64,000 bases of DNA from the NCBI GenBank assembly GCA_905221615.1, contig CAJNDT010003402.1:548750-612749 (forward strand). Reading direction: 5' to 3'. The notes under the pieces are model-generated. The model saw only the letters and a list, made by a program, of their open reading frames with translations. It was not told the origin of the DNA and ran no database searches. Source of the stretch: Symbiodinium sp. CCMP2592. Its lineage: Eukaryota; Sar; Dinophyceae; Suessiales; Symbiodiniaceae. How positions within the stretch are numbered: the stretch's first letter is position 1; every line of letters starts with the position of its first letter. The position numbers and the translations under genes were made by a program. Below, one piece after another: positions 56,557 to 64,000 of this stretch.

Positions 56557-56668
56557 GTAGGAACCTGATTAAGCAACCCTGAGCCTATAACCCCAAAATA
56601 GTAGGATTCATATAAGGAACCCTACGTAGCCCTAACAAAGGCGCGAGGTTTCTTAATCAGGTTCCTAC
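56557..56668. mobile_element. MITE-5, complete, 112 bp
   Basis: The inverted ends GTAGGAACCTGATTAAG and CTTAATCAGGTTCCTAC are exact reverse complements. A lone right end (TGAATCAGGTTCCTACATTA) lies at about 56736-56756. Confidence 0.85.
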
Positions 56669-56896
56669 ACCCCTTTTGGATCCCTTATCGTAACCCCTAT
56701 AGATCCCTTTAACGGACCCCTAAAGCCCAAGGTTTCTGAATCAGGTTCCTACATTACCCTCAGGAATCCCCTAGACCCTAAACCCTCAAAGGAACCCCTA
56801 AACCCCGTACCCTTAAAGGGTTCTAAAAGGACCAACGGACCCTTCAAGGACCCTTAAAGGACCCTTAAACTATACCCCCAGGAATCCCCACATCAC

Positions 56897-56929
56897 CTCC
56901 TCGAAAGCTCGCAGGGAACGTCGGCGCTC
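56897..56929 (-). CDS. Minus-strand 33-base micro-exon ERRRSLRAFEE
   Basis: On the minus strand CCGCAG|GAG...GAG|GTGATG bounds exactly 33 bases encoding 11 residues. The exact frame-preserving length and canonical sites support it, although a segment this short is easily found by chance. Confidence 0.4.
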
Positions 56930-56954
56930 CTGCGGCTTCTTTGGGAGCTTCGGG

Positions 56955-57085
56955 TTTTGGGGTTTAGGGGTTTAGGGGTTTAGGGGTTTAGGGGTTTAGG
57001 GTTTAGGGGTTTAGGGATGAGAGGTTTAGGGGTTTAGGGGTTCGGGTTTAGGGTTTAGGGGTTTAAGGGTTTAGGGGCTTATGAC
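56955..57085. repeat. (GGGGTTTA)n tract
   Basis: Eight-base GGGGTTTA units in regular tandem. This differs from the seven-base TTTAGGG unit at 37015 by one G. Confidence 0.9.
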
Positions 57086-57101
57086 GCCAATCCCATGAAT
57101 G

Positions 57102-57213
57102 GTAGGATTCCCAATAACCTCGGAATAAAACGGGCTCCCTTTTTGGTAGTGGGGACCTTTATGAGGAACCTAGGACTACAAAAAGGGAATAAGGGTCCTA
57201 CTGGGCATCCTAG
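57102..57213. mobile_element. MITE-2 copy, diverged
   Basis: GTAGGATTCCCAATAACC to GGTCCTACTGGGCATCCTAG, with AATG on both flanks as a 4-bp target duplication. Confidence 0.8.
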
Positions 57214-57318
57214 AATGGTACTTAGGGCTTCTAGGGTGTAACATTACTACAATGCGAACACTACTGCTACTATTGTTTGGTATTTGCTACCGTTGTTCAT
57301 GTTTGATGATTGTGGCTA

Positions 57319-57423
57319 CTATAGGGGCCTAAATAACTACCAATACCACTTCGGTGGTTCCTTAGAAATAATTGTAGCATAATCGGCCCCAGAACCCTAT
57401 TCTAATTATGAAGGCCCCTATAA
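57319..57423. mobile_element. MITE-4 copy, opposite orientation, intact ends
   Basis: The ends TACTATAGGGGCCTAAATAA and ATTATGAAGGCCCCTATAATA form the inverted repeat. The interior matches the reverse of the other copies (CCCTATTCTAATTATG). Confidence 0.75.
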
Positions 57424-58399
57424 TATGGTCGTGGTGCTATACCAAGCCTTGACACGGCTGTTCCGCCTTGCACGGGTTCACCCTCGGCTCTCCTCAATGC
57501 CTCTTTGGGAGCTATACATATAAGCGCCATGTCACTAACTAAGCAGGGTTCTTTGGTATAAGAGATGCATTGGGTTTTGTAGGGTGTCAGGGGCCTGAGT
57601 AACTGATGCGTAGCTCTCTAAATTAGGGCCCCCTTTTCAGGTCCCAAAAATAGTACGGCATCCTTATGAAAAAAGACCCCCAAAGGAGACCCTAAACCTT
57701 AAACCCCTCGTTTAGATAACGACCCTTTTGGAGGTCCTTGGGCTGGATATCACGGCCAACTTTCCGTGCGAACACTTAGGAGTTTGGGGTGGGCCAAGGG
57801 GGTTCGGGGTTATAGGGTTTTAGGATTGGGTTCGGGGCTTAGGGTGTAAGGTTGGGGTTAGGGTTTAGAGTTTAGGGTGCCAGGTTTGGGAGTAGGCATG
57901 CCTTCAGTTCCTACAACCGACTCGTTTGCGTAGCATTCCTATAAAGTCTTGTTTGGTGCTTGAAACAAACTCCTACCGAAGAGAAGCAGGTTCTGGACCA
58001 ACCCGCAGAAGAGGAGTCATTGTGTGCTTGAGGGACGCACCCAGAGCCGAGAGTTCTAGGAGAGTAGGTTCATCAAGAGGCCTTAACAAAATGAACAGGT
58101 GGTTTTGGGGTTGTGTCATAGCGCTTAACACTAGGAACCCCGAAGGCTAGTGCTAGAAATTACTCACGCTTCTTCTATACTAGGTTAGATCACTGTCGGG
58201 CTTGCACCATGATAAGGATAAAGAACGAACGGCCCCTCATCCGAACCCGTACGCATCAACTTTTAGGGCTTAGGGTTAAAACCCTTATAGTAGCCCTTAT
58301 AGACCCCTCTCTACCATTAACACTCTATATAAAACCTTACCTAAAGACCAACACCCCGTAATTCTAGAAAAGCTGCCCGAACCTCGGCGGCCAACTGAC

Positions 58400-58432
58400 C
58401 TGGCAGCAAGTCTCGAAAGCATCGAAGCTCGG
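58400..58432 (-). CDS. Minus-strand 33-base micro-exon AELRCFRDLLP
   Basis: The minus strand shows CTGCAG acceptor, 33 bases, CCAG|GTCAGT donor, encoding a helical AELRCFRDLLP. It is the same length as the micro-exon at 56897. Confidence 0.4.
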
Positions 58433-58475
58433 CTGCAGGCTTAGGGAAAAGGGTTAAACATGATTAGGGTTTCAT

Positions 58476-58637
58476 TTGGGAGTTTCCAGAACTAGGATAC
58501 CCAGTAACCTAAGAATAAAAAGGCCTCTCTTTTTGGTATTGGGTAACTTTATAAGGAACCTAGGACTACAAAAAGGGAATAAGGGTACTACTGGGCATCC
58601 TAGACTATGTAGGGTCCCCTATGATCGGAAACTCCCC
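58476..58637. mobile_element. MITE-3 copy interrupted by a MITE-2
   Basis: The left end TTTGGGAGTTTCCAGAA and right end TAGGGTCCCCTATGATCGGAAACTCC belong to MITE-3. A complete MITE-2 sits between them, so the MITE-2 inserted later. Confidence 0.7.
58492..58603. mobile_element. MITE-2 copy nested in MITE-3
   Basis: A 112-bp element, almost identical to the copies at 55542 and 61072. No target duplication was seen. Confidence 0.9.
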
Positions 58638-58702
58638 TTTTTTGAGGGCTTAAGTCATCATCAGCATCGTCATCATCAGTAGCAGCAGCATCATCCGGGA
58701 AG

Positions 58703-58951
58703 TTAAATCTTAACCCCATCTGGCTTACGAAGTGAAACCTCAGGATCTAAGGTCTCGTCTCCGGTCACGGGAGATTCGCCGCATAGGATTGGTCGGGGGA
58801 CGATGATGACGATGAGAGGGATCACGATGATCAGAATGATCAGCATCAGCACCATATCCTTGGAACTGTTACTGTTCTCCTGGGTTAATAATCCGGTACA
58901 TCTCAAGCGCAGGCTTCGTCGTCCTTGTCTCCCTTCGCACAGACTCCCCAA
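58703..58951 (-). CDS. Possible minus-strand segment with a membrane helix
   Basis: The minus frame reads ENSNSSKDMVLMLIILIIVI then PLIVIIVPRPILCGESPVTG and DETLDPEVSLRKPDGVKI to a stop. The hydrophobic part overlaps an ATCATG-type simple repeat, so the apparent membrane segment may be a repeat artefact. Confidence 0.3.
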   Translation of the reverse strand: MGSLCEGRQGRRSLRLRCTGLLTQENSNSSKDMVLMLIILIIVIPLIVIIVPRPILCGESPVTGDETLDPEVSLRKPDGVKI

Positions 58952-59126
58952 AGATTTTGAATGGCGTCAACGGGGCTGCGGAGCGAAGAAAAAGTGACGC
59001 AATCCACTGCAGGACTTGAATCTCGGTACCACAAGAGGGTTGACAGAGCTGGGTGAATGAAGGCTGCTGGCCTCGGGCCGTCCGATGGGCCTGGGAGCAG
59101 TCTTTGATGTCGCTGCCAGATGCTGG

Positions 59127-59238
59127 CTTGCAGGATCATGGGACTTAGTAAGTAAGGTTATAAGTACCTGAATTGGGGGTATAAGTATAGTTACCCTAAT
59201 TATAACCCTAGTTACTAAGTCCCATGATCCTTTAAGTG
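59127..59238. mobile_element. MITE-1 copy E
   Basis: The left end is CTTGCAGGATCATGGGACTT and the right end AAGTCCCATGATCCTTTAAG, with the outer TA lost on both sides. It lies inside a minus-strand open frame (59431-58967). Confidence 0.85.
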
Positions 59239-59519
59239 GGGGTTGCGGAGGTGGCTGCGCGGCCAGTTGGAGGGTCGTGGCGGCGTGCAGATGAGGAGGA
59301 ACAGCTGCAATGAAGGCGGCAGTAGTGGCCCTTCCTCCCTTCTTCGAAGGATCAAAGGTATTCGAAGGATCAAAGGACGTAGTATTTTTAGTAAGTAGGC
59401 TGTACATAGGGTGACACGCACAGAAACTCAACTAACTAAGGTACGTGCATCCCTGCTTACACCCTGCACTGCTATGCACCTGCCTGTGAAGCCACAAAAT
59501 CCGTCAAGCAGGTTCGAGG

Positions 59520-59620
59520 GCCCCTAAACCCTAAACTCCAAACCCCGAAACCCCAAACCCTAAACCCTAAACCCCAATACCCTAAACCCTAAACCCCTGA
59601 ACCCTAAACCCTAAACCCTT
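59520..59620. repeat. CCCTAAACCC tract
   Basis: Regular CCCTAAA units mixed with CCCCAAA and CCCCGAAA. A G-rich GGTTGAGGGT tract of opposite sense follows at 59960-60012. Confidence 0.85.
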
Positions 59621-60367
59621 TGGGATGGTTGAGGCTTCATTCAGGGCCTATAAAGGAACCCGTATGGGAACCCTTTAAGTAATTAAGCCCTAAAGGAAAC
59701 CTTATCGGAACCCTGATCCTACACCCCCAAAACCCCGGAAACCTTAATGGAACCCTTATCCTAAACCCAAAACCCTCAACCCTCAACCCTCATTAAGGGA
59801 TGCAAACTGTTGGGGTGTTCCTTCTATAATCATAGTATAATGGGCCCCAAAACTCTAAACGGATCCTTAAGGCGGGCACAATTTCCGAAGCTCTCATAGA
59901 CTGCAAGCCCTGCCTGCTCGCAGGGCAGACTCCTCAAGAAACATCTCATGTTGGGTTGAAGGTTTAGGGCTTAGGGTTGAGGGTTGAGGGTTCAGGGTTG
60001 AGGGTTTAGGGTAACTCTCTTGGGTACCTAGACTACATGCATTGTAAGTAGAGGATTTAACCATGACTTAGGATACTGGACTGCCCTCGTCAGGGAATGA
60101 GATGCGACATGAAAGCCTTCACTTACCCAATAAGCCACAGAAATGAAAGGTTAAACTTTCCTATTCCTACTAAACTATGAGAGCCCAAAAAGTTTAAAGG
60201 TTGGGTATTGGGGATCTTAGTTTAGGGTTGAGGGTCTCGGGCTCAGGGCCCAAAAGCCTAAAATCACAAAGCTTGTACCACTTGAACATTCAAGCCCCAA
60301 GCCCTGACTCTAAAGCCCCGAAGCTTCCGCCCCCCCCCCCACCCCACCCCCCTGCACCAAGATTTGT

Positions 60368-60503
60368 AGTATCCTTAAGGGAGGGGGGTCCAAGGGGGGT
60401 ATATAGCCTAGTGATCCCTAGTACTCCCTAAGGTTCCCTTACAGTCCCCTAAGGATTCCTTATACCTCTCCCCCCTAGAACCACCCTCCCTTAAGGATCC
60501 TAT
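60368..60503. mobile_element. MITE-7, complete, about 136 bp
   Basis: AGTATCCTTAAGGGAGGGGGG at the left (first 20 used here) and CCCTCCCTTAAGGATCCTATA at the right form an inverted repeat. The interior contains TAGCCTAGTGATCCCTAGTA. Confidence 0.8.
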
Positions 60504-61071
60504 AAAAGATGTGTATCCATCCTTGGCCCAATGGACCTACTGACTTGCTCTTGCACAAACAGCAGGCTGTTTTTACTGCCACGCAGAGACAAGTATGGTG
60601 TCTTGAACCACTTGAAAGAGAACGGGTAACGGAATATTTGCGTGTGAGTATGCCACCATACCATTGCTGTAAGTACCTGTGTAGAATACATCATACCGCC
60701 TGAGGGCGTACATTATTTTAGGTTTCACCCCCCCGCCCACTCCCCCACCCCCCCTGTGTGTCCTGACGGACTTATCAACGAAGTTAGCAAAAATCTTAAC
60801 AAAAGCAGATACGTGCGCGTGTGGGCTTAGGGCTTAAGGTTTGGGGTTTGTTAAAGCCCACAAGCTTCCACTGCCCTTTCACCTGATGCATGCTTCTCTC
60901 CCCCCGGATCGGTCTGCTTCGGCACTTTGGACCTATCCGAAACCAGAAAACCCTAAACCTAAATATCAACGGAAAACTGAACTTCTTTCGTGAGATTTGA
61001 GGGCTCAAGCGAGGGTTCGGGGCTGAGTCGCAGCCTGAACCCTAAGCCCGGCTCATGTCGGAACTCCTTCC

Positions 61072-61184
61072 CTAGGATACCCAGTAACCTAAGAATAAAA
61101 AGGCCTCTCTTTTTGGTATTGGGTAACTTTAGAAGGAACCTAGGACTACAAAAAAGGGAATAAGGGTACTACTGGGCATCCTAG
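61072..61184. mobile_element. MITE-2 copy with TTCC target duplication
   Basis: A 113-bp element with intact ends. TTCC precedes and follows it. Confidence 0.9.
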
Positions 61185-61230
61185 TTCCATGTTGCCCAGC
61201 ATCCCCTTTCGGATTAGGGTGCCCTTTCTC

Positions 61231-61272
61231 CTAGGGTTTAGGGTTTAGGGTTTAGGGTTTAGGGTTTAGGGT
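61231..61272. repeat. Short perfect (TTTAGGG)n
   Basis: About six uninterrupted TTTAGGG units. Confidence 0.95.
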
Positions 61273-61374
61273 TTCGGCTTTGGCAAGGAAAACCTGCACA
61301 GGGCACTTCCTGTCTGTCTGCGGTACTTAAACCCAATAAGGAATAAAAAACATACATTTGTAATCCTCTCCCAA

Positions 61375-61442
61375 CTATGAAGTAGTGTTTGCGTCCTTGG
61401 CTTCCTGCGTCGTTGCCGCCATGGCTTGAGCTGAGGCCGCCT
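61375..61442 (-). CDS. Minus-strand exon AASAQAMAATTQEAKDANTT
   Basis: It starts after a TTCAG acceptor on the minus strand and encodes 21 Ala/Thr-rich helical residues to TAG 61375-61377. Confidence 0.4.
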
Positions 61443-61562
61443 CTGAAGGACACAAGGCTTCAGGGCTCGAAAAGAGGGGCGTTGAGAATTGAAACGGTGT
61501 TCCTTTAAAGGGGTCGAAAAGGGCGATAAAAAGGGCTATCTTAAGGATTGGGAATGGGCGCC

Positions 61563-61636
61563 TCAATAGTTAAGATAGGGTTTTGGGTGCCCATCATGCT
61601 ATATTTACTGTTAGGAACCCCCATCATAGTATAGGT
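61563..61636. mobile_element. MITE-4 copy
   Basis: AATAGTTAAGATAGGGTTTTGGG, GTTAGGAACCCCCATCATAG and TATAGG at the right are shared with the other copies (first 20 bases of each word considered). Confidence 0.6.
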
Positions 61637-61888
61637 TCTTACGGCCTCTATATTAGGCAGACAGAGATTCAGGGCTCCCCCTGAATCCTGGCCCTGTGCC
61701 AGGGTTTAGGGTTTAGGGCCATAAACCCCTAAAGTCCTGAATCAGGTTTTCTGAACCCCAGAAAGTTGGAACATAGATTTGGAATGATTCATGCCCTACC
61801 TGTGACCCCAAACCCTACAAAATAGTAGGTTATGACCCCTTAATTAGAGGGTAGAACCCTTAAAACGGTAGGGTTTCGGATCCCCAGG

Positions 61889-61997
61889 TAGCCTAGTGAT
61901 CCCTAGTTCTCCCTAGTACTCCCTTTGGTTCCCTTACAATCCCCTAAGGATTCCTTATACCCTCCCCCCTTGAACCACCCTCCCTTAAGGATCCTAT
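61889..61997. mobile_element. MITE-7 copy, left end truncated
   Basis: It shares TAGCCTAGTGATCCCTAGT through CCCTCCCTTAAGGATCCTAT with 60368-60503. The left inverted repeat is lost. Confidence 0.75.
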
Positions 61998-62002
61998 AAA
62001 CA

Positions 62003-62088
62003 ACGAAAGGTCCGACGCTCTCCGGTAGGCCTCCATCTGCCGCAGGGCGCCCTCGAGGCCCCGGAGCTCGGCGCCGGCACTCCACCTC
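62003..62088 (-). CDS. Minus-strand coil exon AELRGLEGALRQMEAYRRAS
   Basis: The minus frame after a GCCAG acceptor reads RWSAGAELRGLEGALRQMEA then YRRASDLSL, a clear coiled-coil pattern. Its downstream edge touches the MITE-7 copy. Confidence 0.45.
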
Positions 62089-62127
62089 CTGGCTCTTAAA
62101 ATACGATAGACTATAATTATATGTATT

Positions 62128-62128
<1 letters not shown>

Positions 62129-62174
<46 letters not shown>
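62129..62174. repeat. (AT)n microsatellite
   Basis: An uninterrupted AT run. Further TATATA tracts lie at 62283-62330 and (AACAC)n-like words at 62220-62255. Confidence 0.97.
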
Positions 62175-62181
<7 letters not shown>

Positions 62182-62751
62182 CATGTATATGTATATTTCT
62201 TGTATTATTCTTGTATAATACAATATAACATAACATAACACAACACAACACAACATACATTAGTACAAGATATTATAATGTGTGTATATATATACACATA
62301 TATAATTATATATATATATATATATAGCTATAACATAATATACTAAAGCATACTTTAGTAAAATATGCTATACCTCTTGGTTTCCCTTCGCTTTCTGGTG
62401 CTTGAGAGCGCTTGGGGTTTAGGGTTTTTTGACGGGTTTAGGGTTTAGGGTTTCGGAGTCTTGCGTGCGTCGTGCGGTATGGGGGTTCTTGGTGTTGTTT
62501 GGGCCTTGGTCTTCGTCATGTTTGGGTTTAGGGTTGTTTTTTGAGGCTTGTGGGGTTTATAAAGGTGCCCTTAAAGGGATCCATAAGGGTACTTTAAGGG
62601 ATCTCTAGGGTTTAGGGTTTTGGGTTTTTGACGTATGGTTTTGCCTGTGTTCCTGCTTCTTGTAGTGCATCTAGAATCCAGACGGTTTCTATGCGGGCTT
62701 TGCGGGGCGGGACATACGTATGGGGTTTCCGTACGCCATCAGTCATCTAGT

Positions 62752-62846
62752 TCATAGTTGGGATGGGATTAAAATTAAAAATCTACATTTTTATTCCTTG
62801 ATGGTTTAAGTACCCATAAAAATCCAAAAATGTTACCCAACTATGA
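62752..62846. mobile_element. MITE-8, about 95 bp
   Basis: The ends TCATAGTTGGGATG and TTACCCAACTATGA are inverted repeats (two mismatches). The centre is AT-rich (TTAAAATTAAAAATC). A related right half occurs at 61338-61381. Confidence 0.65.
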
Positions 62847-63396
62847 CAAAGTCATCGGCGTGTGTTACGTGTGTTGCTGTTGCTCTTCAGGCTTGAGTTT
62901 GGGGTGTCGGGCCCCGAGCTGGCCCAGGCTTTCGGGTTTAGGGTTGGGGTGTAGGGCCATCGACTTGGCTTCGGGGATTTTGGTTTTGGCTTCTGGGTTG
63001 AAGGTGTTGCCTAAGGTTCGAGTTTAGCACTTGCGGCTTGCGAGGTGACGCTTTTTTTGTTTGAAAGACACACTACCCTCGGACGTGCATGGCAACCGTA
63101 AACATCCCGAACCACGAAAACTCACATGTGCCCCAAACTGCCAGAAAACCTGGACATCAAACCTCCGTATGCCCCGAGGGCACCAAAACGACAAAACGAA
63201 AGATCCAACATTGGAAGTGCAAAAACCAGTAGTATACAGACCGCTCAAGCAAGATCCCTATAATGATGTGGTCTCAGAGCCCCTCATGCTGGGATCTGAA
63301 TAAAGCCTTGCTGAAACTGATCAAAACCCAGAAACCTTCATAGAACCTAGCATAACCCTATTAGGTTTAGGTTTTAGGGTTTAGGGTATTAAAGCC
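62847..63396. other. Spacer, no firm gene
   Basis: Open frames on both strands near 63024-63303 lack splice signals and overlap one another. Telomere-like words are scattered through it. Confidence 0.35.
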
Positions 63397-63434
63397 CGCA
63401 TAAAGCCCACACACACACGCACACACACACACAG

Positions 63435-63508
<74 letters not shown>
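63397..63508. repeat. (CA)n microsatellite
   Basis: A CACACA run with a few GCAC interruptions at its start. Confidence 0.98.
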
Positions 63509-63510
<2 letters not shown>

Positions 63511-63530
63511 TCATACTTGGTCAGCCCTTA

Positions 63531-63632
63531 ATATAGGGGCCTTAATTGGAACAGGGCTTTGGGGTATATTCTCCCATGACTGTACGAAGGAACCCCCAAA
63601 ATGGGATTGGTACATAACTATTAAGGCCCCTT
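63531..63632. mobile_element. MITE-4-related copy
   Basis: The ends ATATAGGGGCCTTAATTGG and ACTATTAAGGCCCCTT form the inverted repeat, and an AAGGAACCCCCAAAA word inside matches other copies. Confidence 0.65.
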
Positions 63633-64000
63633 CTACTAAATCCTTATAGTAGCCGCTTATAGTAATCCTCATAAACCCCAGTAATCCTTAAACCCCTTGA
63701 CAGGAACCCTTTAAACGGAACCCCATTCTAAATTCTAAACTTGTAAAGCCCCTCCCTAAACCATGAAGGAACCCTCAACCCTCATTTTCATTTTGGGTTT
63801 ATAAACACCCCTTTAAAAGGAACCCCATTCAAACCCTTTCAAGGCCCCAATATTATTTGGGGTCAAGCCCCTGTATTATTCTGTGGGCTCCCTTTAAAGG
63901 AACCCCTATAAACCCCTTTAAGGGAACCCTAAACCCATTAAAGCCCCACAGAGCTTTGGGGTGTCTGGCGCCTGCAGCCCCCGGCTTCTTCGGAGCGAGC

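Noticed and set aside
61903-62256. 117-codon minus-strand ORF with IYIYIYIYI
   Set aside because: It runs through an AT microsatellite. Only the coil-like exon at 62003-62088, in another frame, was retained.

Overview
The window looks like nuclear DNA of a dinoflagellate. The evidence is compositional and structural. Short charged exons are flanked by AG|G acceptors (mostly CAG|G) and by GT or GC donors. Introns are packed with degenerate TTTAGGG/CCCTAAA telomere-type repeats. There is one very large LINE, many palindromic MITE-like elements, and one exon series that I recognise, from memory only, as a family abundant in dinoflagellate gene sets. No bacterial-type operons, rRNA, tRNA or CRISPR were seen. 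Splice sites were read by eye, so exon ends are approximate.

Layout. Positions 1-9686 and 17375-27057 are two nearly identical copies of one block (about six substitutions and three short indels noticed). Copy 1 stops exactly at a 100-N assembly gap (9687-9786). Both copies carry plus-strand exons of a repetitive, Lys/Glu/Pro-rich protein, including an array of nine 48-base exons. The 9787-17374 spacer carries more exons of the same style. Downstream of copy 2, exons at 27253-32423 form what is probably one multi-exon gene: a coiled-coil N-terminal part followed by a conserved core that may derive from a DDE transposase.

From about 33 kb to the end, the supported exons switch to the minus strand and the DNA becomes dense in short inverted-repeat elements. 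At least eight families are seen, several with multiple copies and one nested inside another. A 13.0-kb LINE (39337-52332, minus strand) is bounded by a 13-bp target-site duplication and lies between ATAC-type microsatellite tracts. It encodes a coiled-coil ORF1 protein and a long polyprotein now split into three overlapping reading frames. The order is three tandem copies of an unknown two-part module, RNase H, AP-type endonuclease, reverse transcriptase, twin zinc finger and an unknown C-terminal domain. RNase H lying upstream of the endonuclease, and the triplicated module, are the most unusual features in the window.

The main uncertainties are whether the large duplication is real or an assembly product, the exact intron borders, and whether the LINE frame changes are programmed or mutational.
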